From Trifolium pratense (taxonomy: Eukaryota; Streptophyta; Magnoliopsida; Fabales; Fabaceae): a stretch of DNA of 64,000 bases. The position numbers were made by a program, and so were the translations under genes. The DNA is taken from contig NC_060059.1 of NCBI RefSeq assembly GCF_020283565.1, positions 9,865,501 through 9,929,500 of the forward strand, in the 5' to 3' direction. Below, piece by piece: positions 46,901 to 59,249 of the stretch (the first letter of the stretch is position 1; every line of letters begins with the position of its first letter). The notes beneath the pieces are model-generated. The model worked only from the letters and a program-made list of their open reading frames with translations, made no database searches and was not told the origin of the DNA.

Positions 46901-49900
46901 TTTGAACAGACTCCAGCACTGGATACCTGCACGACACAGTAGTTAGAAATTTCTATCTGTGATGTTTATCTTCTTACTGGTTGGCATAATATACTTACAT
47001 TTCAAGGAGGTGTATATGTAAATCTCCAGGAAGTGGTTGGAGAGGAACCCATCCAAGTCTAACGGCTATCCTTCCAACATTGGTGTCAACCTTCAAGGCA
47101 CGAGCATAGCAACATGTTATTGCAAAGATTTTTAGTGATTTGCATGCTAATAATGCAGGAAATGGATTTTGAATTAGTCTTACTGGGAAAGCAAGATGAT
47201 GAAGTGTCAGGAGCCGTATACATTCCACGCTTTTTAAGCCCAACCCTCTCATGCTTAGCAGATAGTCCCTGCATTTGATGTTGAATATGAAAACCAGTAG
47301 AAAGGACATGGTTAATTTGCAGGCAGTATCTGCTAAATAGAAACTTTTTAGGATAGGTTTTAAGGACATCACTTAATGGTGATAGAAGATTTCGGCTTAC
47401 TTTACTTTATCCGGGGGAACATGTCTTAACCATTCAAGGTCAATGCTTCCATGTTCTTTAACCAGTCTGTTCAAGAATTCCTGAAATACAATAGAAGTCC
47501 GCATATTTTATTTTAGTTAAAATTCAGCTTTCTACCAACTTGAGTGGTTGAAAAATAACATACCTTGATTCGTTCTGCTAGCATGTTGTTCATCCCTCGT
47601 TCTTTGATAGCATCAGATATCTCTTTAACAGAGGCACATCTTACTGCTTCGTAGTCCAGTGAATCCATTGTATCTTTGCCTCTTTCTATCTTCACTCGAT
47701 TTTCCCGTACCTCCTTCCTTAGTTTGTCCCAGTCATCTTCATGCTTTTTCTTGGTCTCAGGTTTCGTTTTCCTTGCTTTTCGAGCCTTGAGTTTGCTCTC
47801 TCTGTCTTTTTGGCCTGGAGAATAGACTTGCTTCTCTGCCTTCGGTTCAGTGTGACTATTATCAGAGCATACTTGCCTGGTTTCTGTGGATATAATTTTT
47901 TCACTGTCAACAACTTCTTCTGCATGCTCAAGTATATTGCTGTGATCGTTCTCTGCACAATATTTTCCCAATATGTGAGAAGTATTTGATGATTCTTCAT
48001 ATGTCCTGCGCTCTGGTTTGAAGGTTTTCTGACCCACAAGGTGATGGTCAGGTGAAGGTTGATTATAAATTATACGAGATCTAGATTGAGAAGTGTCTCC
48101 TACAAGGACTGAATGCTTGCTTAATGGTTCATAAGGGTTCATAGTTGGTAACTCTGGAGACCCTAATGTTCCATTTCCACGCTGCTTCTCAGTGGGTTTA
48201 TCCATACCATCTCCTACTCCCTTGTTGCCAAATCTCATATAATTGTTGTCTTGAAATTCACTGTGTATGGAAACAGTTTCAGGCCAAGAAAAATCTTCAC
48301 CATTCATTTGAAAAGTGTTCAGACCTTGTATGTATGAATAATATGACTTATAGTCTGTTGAAGGAGATACAGGTAGTTGTTGCTTTTGTGAATAACCAAA
48401 CCTGCTGGCATGACCAGATGCTGATTGGAAACTGTGACTATCATTTCTGCCTACTTGTGAACTTTGTTTCACATGTTGTTGCAGATTTCCATTGGTTCTC
48501 TCTGCAAACAGTGATACTCCATTTACACTGTGGTAAAATTCCTGAAACATAGTGGCCTTTCCTACCTGTAAAGAATTTGCTGAAGTTAAGAACTGAGCCT
48601 TATTGGGGTCACACCCACTGTTACGTACTTCCGATTCTGAATTAGATCTAATTCTGGTATCTTGAGTAACCGAGGAGTCAAGAGAATCTTGTGATGATAA
48701 GAACTCTTCCTCTGAGCTATGATTATTTGGCTTTATTAGGCTCTCATTTATCCTTGAAGTTTCGCTGTCTCTCCAAAACTCTCCTGTATGATGTGGCATC
48801 TGAAAGTCAATATAGTAGGTTGATGGGTTTAATGTCCCTCTTCCATATGATGCTATTGTGTCGGCTGGATTTACTATGCAGTGTTGTGGCTCTTCAACCA
48901 ATGTGTCTGAGACAACAGCATCATAAGTTCTCTTGTTGCTTTTTGACTTAAGAGGAAACCTTGCTGCTAAAGACATAAAGGCAGAGCTGCAAAAAGAGGA
49001 ATGAAACATAATGTTTATGCGGGGTTTGCACATCATCGTGTACTAGCATAGGCAAATTTGGCAGAACATCCCTAGTGGTGAAAAGTGGAAAAAACTTAAA
49101 GCTATTGTACGAGCTTACCTTGACAGATGGTCCGAGACATTCTGAGTGAGGAAAACACCAATCACCGAGTCAACCACAGATCCTTTCCACTTTGAAAATC
49201 GTCTGTCTCCTGCATAGTAGAGGTATATTTGATTTACAAATATATTCTGACAAATGAGCACTTTAGCAATCAAGTGAATAGTTTCAACAAATCACTGGCT
49301 TCTGTTTTTGGTGTTAATCCTACTTGATGCCAAAGTGGTGCTAATAAAATATTAACGATTTTATTGTCAATTCTTAGCCGCGCGCCTTTGCATATTTTTC
49401 TATCTTTCTGTCAAAGTAAACCACTCTTTAGGCTCTGTTTGATAGTTAGGAGGGAAACAAATGGTAGGACTTTTGGGGAGGGGAGGGTAGAGAAATAAAG
49501 GATAATCCCTCACTGTGATTAGGAGTGTTTTTGCATGGGAGAGGAGAGAAAGGCTTATGACTAATATTTTCTTTGTTTTGAGAGTATTATAAAAAGTAGA
49601 AAAGGATTTGGGAAAATTTTCAAAGCTCCAAAATCCTCCCTCAATTCATATTTTGAGTTCCCTAATTTTAGTCTTATGAGGAAAAGTAAACCCCCATGAA
49701 AGGTGAGGGACTATCCTCCTTTTTCTATCAATCCCTCCCCTCTCAACTTCGTAACAAACCGTTAGAATTCACATTGTTAGAAATATTAAGGTTATTAGTC
49801 TTATTAAATATGTGTGCTTGTGCTAGTAGTGCTAATACTTGACATATTATCACACATGTTCTCTCATACTTTGACATATTATCACACATGTTCTATCATA

Positions 49901-49945
49901 TATCCAGTACACTATCCTACCAAAACCTACGATTCCAACCCATTT

Positions 49946-50009
<64 letters not shown>

Positions 50010-53000
50010 TACGAATAACATTGTAATGACAAGTTCGGTGTCAAACATCATAAATTGCAGAGAACCAGGGGCATATTATCAGCAAGTTTTGGGACTTTAA
50101 TTTGATGTTTTGTACCTTGAACAAGATGCATCCGTGCAATGAAGGAATCAGCTCGTCCACGAAATATATTTCTTTCCTCTTCCCACCACTTCTCCTTTTC
50201 CTTGTCAGTTTCTCCAAGGTCTTCACTTTCTTCCTTCCCCATCAACAGTTTCCAGGCTCTCTCTGTTTCTGGATCAAGGTCCACTTTAGGCCTTGGTTTA
50301 TGTTTCTTTTCAAATCCAAATTCCTGGTAGGGTACTATAGAACCATCTCCCTTATACGGGACAAGTGCCTTTTGCCCTTCCATCTCTGATGTGTTGCCCT
50401 CATTGAAGTTGAGACTATTTAGTTGGCAAATTATTTTGTCTATCATGGTTGAATATATCTGGTCTGGTTCTCCTGAAAATGAAGAAATTGATTATTATCA
50501 TTATTTATTTAGTCAAAAGTCTTTTACTTTATCAAACATGTGTTACCTGAGATAGCTAAGGAATCACCGGTGCTGGCTCCACTGTTTTGCTTCTCAACAA
50601 ATCTACTGCTTTCAATACAGCAGTTTGTGATTTCTTCTTTATGCGATTGAAACCCAATTTTTCCCTCTTTTCTTACTTTCTGTGAATCATGTTTAGGCTT
50701 TATTTGGCTGGAAGATCCTCCCCGGACTTTTGCATCAAGTCTATTTTGAGTTCTTTTCCTTTTGTTTTTTTTAAAGAAACCTTTGGCAAGAGTTGCACCT
50801 TTGATGTTTCCATCCACTTGTAAAATATCTTGGCACAAGGAAGTATCAAGTGGATTTGTGGCTGTGTTATGTCGGTTCTTAGTGCTGCTGGAATATTTTC
50901 TCTTGGAACCCTTTGCTTCAATGGAATTGGAGAGAATGCTAGGCAACTGAAACATATTTTCAAAAACTAGTTCCCCTGTCTCCTGAGTGTTTTCAAAACA
51001 TGTTTCTGATTGAAAGAGAGTGTTGCCAATCTCATTTGCATTAATGTATTGCTGCACACATCCACTATTTCTTTCCTTCCATAAACTAGTATTTCCTTGG
51101 GCTGGGCCTTTCTCAGTGACCGGAAATTTTGCTCTCTGCTGTTCTGTAGTTTCTGACAAGGTTATGGTTGATTCCCTTTCCGACAAGAAAGGATTTGTTA
51201 CCATTTCTTTCAATGGAAGTGTAATATCACCTGTGTTCCTGGGTTGTTGGTTTTCTACTGCAAGTTCAACCTGCTGGCTGATCATCAAACTCGAGTCTGC
51301 ATCATACTTAATATTTTCTCCACTATGCATCTCTTTGACCTTGTAGTCTGAAGCGGTATTAAAAGCTTTCTCATTTATATGGTAGATCTCTTGCTGAAAA
51401 ACCATGCTGCTCTGACTTTCATATGTACTATTTTCTAAGTCAAAATTTAGAGCTTTCCTGCAGGATTTTGTAGGTGCTGCAGTTGAATCACACATATCTT
51501 TTATTACATCTGCCTTCGGTGTTGCTGCAGTTTTTGTGACACCCTTCCTTTTTTTGCGTGAGTTTTCCTTCATCTCTGTCTTTTGACTGGCAGGGTTTGT
51601 ATTCTTCTTGGGCTTTGCCTCTCTAATTACCTTTGGCCTATGCTTTCTGCGCCTAGTTACTTTCTGCTCAGGTGTCTTGTTCAGGTCCAAAATCTCATTA
51701 CTTCCCTTGTCACAGTTGTTGCTGACAGATCCCTTTTGATCCCCATGTGTTGTAGAGATTATTGCTGATGAAGAATCTACAATTTTCTGTAGAAGCCCTT
51801 CACTATAATCTTGGATTTCATTCTCTGTACATGGAACAAAATCTTTCTCATGACTTGAGCTTTCAGCTATTGCATGGTTGTCAAGATCACGCGACAACTC
51901 ACGAAAGTGCGCAAACTGGTTTTCCACAAACTTGTGCTGATCCATTGCTTTTGGTATTGATTGGAGGGAGTTGGTGAAACTAGTGGTAGCATCAGCTTCT
52001 GAAGTTGGCACATAGTTGAGATAATGCTCAGGGTAAGTATCACCTGTAATAGCAGTTTTTGTCATTCACCAATTTGTTGCTAAAAGTTCAGAAAGTATGC
52101 TGGATGGTGTTGTTTAAACAGAAAAGAAATAAATAAAATAAATGATAAATTTTTGTCTTCATTCATTATCTATGTTTTTAACTCCATGGTTTTTATGTCT
52201 TAACAATTGAAAAAAATAACTACTCATCAATATGATAAATATTGGAAAATAATTTCGGTACTGTGAATGCCAAGTTGTAGTGAAACTAGTTTTTTGTTTT
52301 TTTACCCCCTCTTTCATTGCATTACTGCATATGTTCAATTATTGGAATTACAGTAGAAATGCATACACCTTGAATTGCTGCTATAACAGGCATATATAAA
52401 TTTACTTCTTTAGTATCAGTTTGTGTAGCTAGCTAGATATGACATGCAATTGAACAGTTTAGCATGTTTCTGATTCTATTGTCCAAACTTCAGTGTGTTT
52501 CAATTAAAATAACATAAGAAAGACGTTGTAACCACTCTAATTTATCTCTGGATTTGAATTACAGAAGAAAAGAAGTTACCATAGGATGCATTGGAGAAGA
52601 TGCCCTTCAGTTGGTTTGAGACTGAGCAGTGAATATCATTGTTGAGCAAACTGTCAGTGTTGCAGCCACTAAATTCAGAAACCCTATTTGGAATGAGAAG
52701 TCTATTTGCTTCTCTGTACCCAATGTCTGAAGCTGCATAAGAATAACTCACATCACTGCTAGTCTGAGGATTAAATTTTGGGAGCAGTGGATTTCTTGCT
52801 GCCATGTTGATGCTTGTATCCAAATTACTGTTAGCAGTAGCAATATTAGTTGCATTCCTATTGAGCAGCAGTTCCAGCGTATTATTGTTCAATCCATTGC
52901 TCAGCGTATAATTGTTCAATCCATTGCTCAGCGTATTATTGTTCAATCCATTGCTCAGCATATTATTGTTCAATCCATTGCTCAACATATTATTGTTCAA

Positions 53001-54718
53001 TCCATTGCTCAGCATATTATTGTTCAATCTATTGCTCTCATAATGCTGTGCCTGAGTGTACGAGCCTGCAATGTGATTGATAACACTGTTTCCGTTGACC
53101 AAGTTGCCACCAAAATTGCTGTGCTCTCCGATTTGAAATGTTTGCCCCATCAGACGGGGATCCTGATATGGTCCATGGTAATGCAGCAGCATCTCATTCA
53201 CGTAGTCTCTTCCAGGTATGTGAAATTCTTGATAATCTGCTCTGCTCATTTGGTTTGCTGGCCAGCCTGATACTGTGTTAGGTCTTACTTGAATGAGCTT
53301 CGCAGGGGTGATGGGTACCCATGTATTGTTCATTTGAAATGGTTTCCCATCTTGACCCAGGAGCTGTTCTCCGAAGTTCATTATTGAAATTCTGCAAGTT
53401 AGAAACAATATTACAATCGTGCTTTCAATAATGTTTTACAAAACGTTAGCTTAATAAATACATATATTGCTAATATTGTAGCTCAAGTATTGGTGACCAC
53501 TACAATCCTAATTCTATATGACAACTCATAGTGATAATATTGAGCCAGAGACAAATACATTCAAATGTAATGTCCAGGAAATTATAGTTATGACTAGGCA
53601 ATATCAATCAAGCATATAAAAACCATAAAATTATTCCATAAAAGAAACCATAAAATTAGTTTTGCCAAAAAATGTTATGCAAAATAATATATTTAGTCTA
53701 ATGGTCTTTGAATCCTCACCTTAAAAAAATTATTGAATTGTTTATCTTATGTATCTATCTGCTCCTAAGCAACTTTTGTAATTTGGTGCATAAGAGCTAT
53801 GCCTATACTAAAGAGTTCAGTTAAAAGAAACTGTTTGAGCTTCAGTCTCTATAATGCCTTTCATCCTGTGCTATGTGCAATACAATATTATTGTGGTCCT
53901 GTTCTACGTTTGAGGCAACACTAATTAATTATGCCTACAAATTGGTTCAACAGTTAAGACCACGCTGTCTTTTCTAGTGTTACTGCCAACTAGCAAAAGG
54001 AATTACAACAGTAATTAGCACATAATTTCTACCTAGATCATCATATTCATATCAAACTCATCACACTGCTTCAAGCTATATCAGGTCGACATTTGAAGGT
54101 TTGCTATTAGAAAAACTAATATATCCCTAACAATGTACCACTACACTCATAATTTTAACATTCCAGTGAACGACAATTTTGAGCAAAAGATAACTTCATG
54201 CGACAATTACTAGCAATAAAACTGTGCATGTAAAATAATCAAGAATGAGTGAGCAGGCCAAAAATGATAGGCATAGAAGGGAAAAGGATAAATTGGCAGT
54301 GATAAGATAGGATGTTGCATCTTCTGATGTGTGGCAGTCCTAAAAATTATTGGTATTGAATACTGATTTCAGGTTTAATGTTCTTTAATCTATATGTGAT
54401 CAATAGCGATGCCACCAACACTAAACCCACCTACCTACCCAATACCATCTATCTGTACTAGACAAACCATCTAACATTTCATGCCTAACATAGTATTAAT
54501 CAGCTATTAATTTATCATTTTACCAGTTCATATACAATATTTAACTGCAAACAATGTTATTTGTTACTCCTAATGTACTAAAGAAAATATCAATAATCTC
54601 AATGGCAGGAATGTATTCAATTTTTGGAAATCAATAACTGCTGATGGATTTCATCAAAGACAAAGGACAAAGGCAATAGAGGATCTTACCTGTTGTTTTG
54701 TTGCTGTTGTTCATTCAT
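43924..54718 (-). CDS. DME: DEMETER-type 5-methylcytosine DNA glycosylase
   Basis: Coding exons, 5' to 3': 54718-54690, 53391-52580, 52043-50547, 50472-50116, 49209-49119, 48986-47564, 47480-47401, 47268-47184, 47090-46999, 46926-46858, 46752-46716, 46596-46514, 46199-45780, 45602-45566, 45479-45422, 45203-45064, 44961-44896, 44785-44671, 44567-44529, 44027-43924. They sum to 5634 bases, in frame, 1877 residues. A DLNKTPEQ plus basic region lies in exon 3. Domain A (exons 4-5) has RPKVDLDPET, FRGRADSFIARMHLVQG and GVFLTQNVSDHL. The HhH-GPD glycosylase (exons 7-11) has catalytic Lys1442 (GLGLK) and Asp1460 (VDTNVGRI), spaced 18 apart. The iron-sulphur cysteines are 1527, 1534, 1537 and 1543. 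The C-terminal domain carries a permuted CXXC region and ends FVCVRGFDQ..RAPRPL. The family excises 5-methylcytosine in the nucleus. Features such as SCRKALNFDLEN and IKERGMNNMLAERIK favour the DME over the ROS1 branch. Confidence 0.92.
49431..49770. mobile_element. MITE-like insertion in demethylase coding intron 4
   Basis: The left end AGGCTCTGTTTGATAGTTAG and the right end AACTTCGTAACAAACCGTTAG are imperfect inverted copies, and inner GGAGGG/CCCTCC tracts also pair. The GGCTCTGTTTG-type end is common in plant hAT-like MITEs. A target duplication could not be fixed. Confidence 0.55.
49836..49898 (+). repeat. 31-bp tandem duplication in demethylase coding intron 4
   Basis: Two copies of a segment containing TTGACATATTATCACACATG lie head to tail, just before the CA microsatellite. 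Confidence 0.85.
49949..50004 (+). repeat. (CA)n microsatellite, 28 units
   Basis: An uninterrupted CA run inside coding intron 4 of the demethylase gene, about 110 bases from the donor of that intron. Confidence 0.97.
52875..53036 (-). repeat. 27-bp coding tandem repeat, six copies, in demethylase exon 2
   Basis: Six units of 27 bp encode a nine-residue motif of the type LNNNMLSNG, varying only slightly between copies. The repeat keeps frame and lies in the poorly conserved N-terminal region. Confidence 0.95.
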
Positions 54719-54852
54719 CTGAAAAAATTCCTAAGCTTGATTATCTCTTTTGGATTACAAGAGGGCCGAAGCCCGACGAGAAGATGAAGGTTGATTATCT
54801 GAATGAAGCTAAATCCTATTGCAGACTCTATTTTTCCTTTGTTGGATTTTGC
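54719..54852 (-). other. 5' UTR segment of the demethylase gene
   Basis: An acceptor-like TTGATTTCAG ends at 54853, and the sequence runs without another usable intron to the ATG at 54718. An in-frame TAG lies five codons upstream of that ATG, which supports it as the start. Confidence 0.55.
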
Positions 54853-55371
54853 CTGAAATCAACAAAATCCCAAAGCAATCATAAAACTTTCTGTGTTTAC
54901 CCCATTGTATAAACCAATCCCATATGTCAAAATTCTTTCAACACATTCCTCACTTTAGCTGTTGCAACATTATAAAAAGTTACAACTTAACATATAAAAG
55001 AATAAAAATAGTAACACACTTCAAGCATGAAAGATTTGATGGACCTGCTTTAAATGATGAAATGAATGACTTGAACAAGGAAACTGTTGAATAACAAATG
55101 GACAGTAAAAGTGGCAACACGAGTATCCAGCACACAATTCCTTAAGAAGATTTTTATGGGTGGTTATGAATATATGAGATTTTGATTTAAATATATGAGA
55201 TTTTGTCACAATGGAGGATTATACAGAATCTTCAGAATCTGTGAAATGAATGATACACGTAAAAACTTGTATGGTGTTTATTTTTTTTCACACATTCATT
55301 ATATGCTAATTATGCAAAACATGAATATGAAATTGTATTAAAGAAAAATATTCTTTTGTAACTAAGCTCAC

Positions 55372-55500
55372 CGATCTCTGTGAGCGGTAAATGCCCACAC
55401 AGAATGCCTCACAAGACGCAAAGTATAGTCAATGCCGGAATCAAAACAGAGTTAAGTTAGAGAGAGAGAGTGAGAGGGAAGAGGAGTGAGAAAATGAAAA
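55372..55500 (-). other. Possible first (non-coding) exon of the demethylase gene
   Basis: The minus strand has a CT-rich leader-like segment (CTCACTCTCTCTCTCTAAC) ending with a good donor, ATCG then GTGAGC at 55371. It could splice to the acceptor at 54853. No cDNA evidence. Confidence 0.35.
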
Positions 55501-56669
55501 ATATGTTACATATAATAAACAAATTAATAAATAATGGAACACCCCTTTGTATAAAAGAATTTAATTCAAGAGAGAATGTTACGCGCGCACACATTTTTTC
55601 TACATCTGCGACACCTGATTAATAGCGATAAAAATATAGTTAATTCATCTGAGTAAACGATTATTCAGTTTTTAGTCAAAATTGTTAAGATAAATAAGAT
55701 ATTCAACTGCATAATTGACTATGATTTCACAATTTTGAAGTGATCTAAATTAACTATTTACTCAAACTGAATTAATTATAATTTATGTAGAGTCGGCGTT
55801 CAAAACTCCAAACACTCTATTTATTCACCTACGAGTGAAAGTTCTAGTCATTAGATTACTTGACAAATTTGTATGAGATTAATCAGGTGCAGCAGATGTA
55901 GCAAAGAATATGCGTGCATGAAACATCTTTGTTAATTTAATTGAGTACTCAAGCTCTTAATTAATGTTTTCATCCTCTAATACCTTTTGCTTCTGTTTTT
56001 ATTCTATTTGTCATTAATAACTTTACGAAACAGTGAATCAACTTGTCTCTACCCTTTCAGGCCATATTTTATAACATTTACTGTTCCGATCTCATCTTAG
56101 TTATTGTTATATTAATGTTTTTATTACTGGTTAAAAAAAATCTAAGATGTGTGGATGTTACTACATTGATTGATATATAAGGTGAACATTCATGGATAGA
56201 ATTTGTAGTTTTATTGCTCGATTGTTTTACCTTTCTATATGATATGATACTATACTATATGCTAGCAAACACATTAAACAATATATTTTACAGCTATTTT
56301 TCATGCGTTTGTTTATAGGAATAATAATTTTTTGATAGACTATAATAAAGTAATAATATTTTCAATATTATTAAAAGTATGATTGACATGCCTTTTGTTT
56401 TCTGATATTACCTTAAGATAAAATAATATATTAATTCTGGACCATAATAAATAAATTATATATATATTAAATAATTTTTAAGGGATAAAATAATCTTTAT
56501 TTTGATAAATATTAAATGTGAAAATGTAGGATAATTTTTTCATTGTATAGGATAATTTCTTGCAATGCATGCACTAAAGTGCATAGACATTAAGGGAAAA
56601 TGAATTTGTACTCGATTTGTTTTTGTTACAACTTGTACCCTATTTTGTATAGCATAAATAAGGAAAATT
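55501..56669. other. Upstream region of the demethylase gene
   Basis: AT-rich spacer between the proposed first exon and the copia remnant; presumably contains the promoter. No coding remnant seen. Confidence 0.35.
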
Positions 56670-56868
56670 TGTTAGGTATAATCATGTAATGTGCTTAGTC
56701 GAAATAATGTGCAGTGTGTATTGTTGTGTAGCGCGCGCTTAGTCAGGCAAGGCTTCGTGCAAACTTGGCTTGACCAAGTGAAACTAGCTTAAGCACTTAG
56801 TTTGTAATAAGCCTATATAAGGCATTGTCAATAATGAATAAGATGTGGCTTGCACTTTGCAATTATCA
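56670..56868 (+). repeat. 5' LTR of the chimeric copia element
   Basis: 199 bp. A TATATAAGG string near 56814 may be its TATA box. Confidence 0.9.
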
Positions 56869-56987
56869 AGTGGTATCAGTTTCCGGTTGTACACGCGCTG
56901 GGACCTGTGAGTGAAAATCGCAAATTTAGTTACAACCGTCGTTCCCGTCGATTTCTCTTTCTTTTCGATCATCTTCTCCGATCGACC

Positions 56988-58238
56988 ATGACAGAAGAAA
57001 ACAAGTTTCTATATACTCCAATACCCCAATTTGATGGTTATTACGAACATTGGGCCATGTTGATGGAAAATCTCATTCGATCGAAGGAGCTATGGTCATT
57101 GATTGAAAACGGAGTCACCTTGACACCGGCAAACGCCACCGTTGAACAACAACAAGCAGCTGAAGCCAACAAACTGAAAGATTTGAAGGTGAAGAATTAT
57201 CTCTTTCAATCAATTGAAAGATCCATTATTGAAACGATTCTTATTCGTGAAACGACCAAAGATATTTGGGATGCGATGAGGAGAAAGTACCAAGGATCAA
57301 CAAAGGTGAAACGTGCTCACTTGCAAGCACTGAGGCGTGAATTCGAGGTTCTTGAGATGAAAGAAACTGAAACTGTGAATCAATACTTCGCAAGAACATT
57401 GGCTATAGCAAATCGAATGTTAGCACAAGGTGAAACACTGCAAGAACTGCAAGTTGTTGAGAAGATCTTAAGATCAATGCTTGCAAGATTCAACTATGTT
57501 GTTTGCTCGATTGAGGAATCGAACGATGTAACTACTATGTCCATTGATGCTTTGCAAAGCAGTCTTATTGTGCAAGAAAGTAGAATGAAAAGGCAAGTTG
57601 AATCAGGAGAGGAACAAGCCTTGAAGGTATCAAATCCAGGCATAGGATTTGGGAGAGGAAGAGGTCGTGGCAGAGGAAGACAAACCAAAGAATTTGTAGA
57701 ATGCTTCAAATGTCACAAATTTGGCCAATACCAAAATGAGTGCTCAGAATTGGAAGGTAATGCCAATTATGCAGAATATAATGATGATGAAGAAATGCTT
57801 CTAGTGGCTAAAAATGATCAAATACCAAGTAATAAGAATGAAATGTGGTTTTTAGATTCTGGCTGTAGCAATCATATGATAGGACATAAAGAATGGTTCT
57901 TTGATTTTGATAATAACTATAGAGATTCTGTCAAGATGGGTGATGATTCTAGAATGGCAGTTATGGGGAAAGGTAGTGTCAAATTAAAGATAAACCAAAT
58001 TGTTCATGTAATTACCAATGTCTATTTTTTTCCTGGTTTAAGAACCAATCTTTTGAGTATTGGTCAATTACAACAAAAACAACTTACTGTCATTTTTAAA
58101 GATGATATGTGCAAAAGTTATCATGAAAATAAAGGATTGTTGTTCACCTCTGCTATGTCAAATAACAGAATGTATTGTGATCAATCCTATGTGCCTAATT
58201 ACTGCAAAACAAGAGTCCATACAGTTATGGCATGGTAG
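56988..58238 (+). pseudogene. Copia gag-protease frame
   Basis: The ATG at 56988 starts a copia gag polypeptide domain (PQFDGYYEHWAMLMENLI), then a Gly-Arg-rich linker and a zinc knuckle CFKCHKFGQYQNEC. The expected zinc-binding His is replaced by Gln. The protease site LDSGCSNHM follows. The frame then breaks near 58205, where the pre-integrase segment continues in another frame. Confidence 0.85.
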
Positions 58239-58566
58239 ATATGGTCACTTGAGTTACAAAAGGTTGAATACCTTGTCTAAGAAGCAAATGGTTAAGGGTC
58301 TACCAGATTTCAAGAAGAAAGGAAAGGGAAAGAGTAGCTGGGCAAATGGTTTTAAATCCAAGATAGATGATAAACCTGAATCTTCCAAAGGAGGAGGGTT
58401 TGTTAAGAATCAAAACAAGAAAAAGAAGAGCTTTGATAAGAGTAAGGTAAAGTGCTATAATTGTGAAAAATATGGTCACTTTGCTTATGAGTGTTGGTCA
58501 GAGACAGATCAACAAGAAGCCAACATTGTTGAAGACAATGGAGCAAATGCAGTGTTGATAATATAA
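58205..58566 (+). pseudogene. Pre-integrase fragment fused to a second zinc knuckle
   Basis: The frame contains LWHGRYGHLSYKRLNTLSKK, the start of the integrase zinc region. It then jumps to a Lys-rich stretch and a complete CCHC knuckle CYNCEKYGHFAYEC, which belongs to a gag protein and not to integrase. Confidence 0.8.
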
Positions 58567-58578
58567 AATTTTGGAAGC

Positions 58579-58960
58579 ATGTACCAGCCAAATTCCAACA
58601 CTGATACGTGTCTTAAGGAATGGTGCAATTCTGATTATGTAGGAAATTTAGATGACGGGAAAAGCACAACTGGTCAAGAGAATGCATCTGCTGTTTCTTA
58701 TGCTTGTCAAGGAATATGGTTGAAGAATGTGTGGAGTTACTTGAAGCTGAAGCCATCAGGATGCACTGTGATCTACTGGATAATAGCTCCTCCATCAAGC
58801 TTTCTAAGAACCTTATCATGCATGGAAGATGTACGAGGTGTCACTTCCTTAGAGAGCTCACTAAGGATGGAACAATTGAACTTGTGTACTGTTGAAGTAA
58901 TGATCAGCTAGCAGACATCTTCACTAAGCCACTGAAGCTAGAATTGTTGGGGTAGATGCT
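58579..58960 (+). pseudogene. Copia RNase H remnant
   Basis: Fragments recognisable across frames: CNSDYVGNLDDGKSTTG, ACQGIWLKNV, NSSSIKLSKN and FLRELTKDGTIELVYC, with intervening deletions and a stop before the closing segment (ADIFTKPLKLEL). Confidence 0.8.
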
Positions 58961-59038
58961 TAAGCATTGTGTTTGTGTAAGTAGTTTTTGTTCACTAAAT
59001 CGAATACTTTGTTAGTGTGTTCAATTTAAGGGAAGGTA

Positions 59039-59249
59039 TGTTAGGTATAATCATGTAATGTGCTTAGTCGAAATAATGTGCGGTGTGTATTGTTGTGTAG
59101 CGCGCGTGCCTAGTCAGGCCTAGTCAGGCAAGGCTTCGAGCAAACTTGGCTTGAACAAGTGAAACTAGCTTAAGCACTTAGTTTGTAATAAGCCTATATA
59201 AGGCATTGTCAATAATGAATAAGATGCGGCTTGCACTTTGCAATTATCA
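59039..59249 (+). repeat. 3' LTR of the chimeric copia element
   Basis: 211 bp. Longer than the 5' LTR, mainly because of a 10-bp internal tandem insertion near 59115-59130. Confidence 0.9.

Larger units (their letters stand above)
56670..59249 (+). mobile_element. Internally deleted, chimeric copia retrotransposon
   Basis: 2580 bp. The 5' LTR (56670-56868, 199 bp) and 3' LTR (59039-59249, 211 bp) both start TGTTAGGTATAATC and end ATTATCA. They differ by substitutions and a 10-bp tandem insertion (CCTAGTCAGG) in the right copy. The primer site TGGTATCAG starts at 56871, and an AAGGGAAGGTA purine tract precedes the 3' LTR. Flanks AAATT and AGATT match at 4 of 5 bases. Gag and protease remain; integrase and reverse transcriptase are essentially gone; a broken RNase H end remains. 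Non-functional on its own. Confidence 0.9.

Noticed and set aside
47719..48951. Open frames on both strands inside demethylase exon 6
   Set aside because: They overlap a well-supported exon in other frames and show no independent domain.
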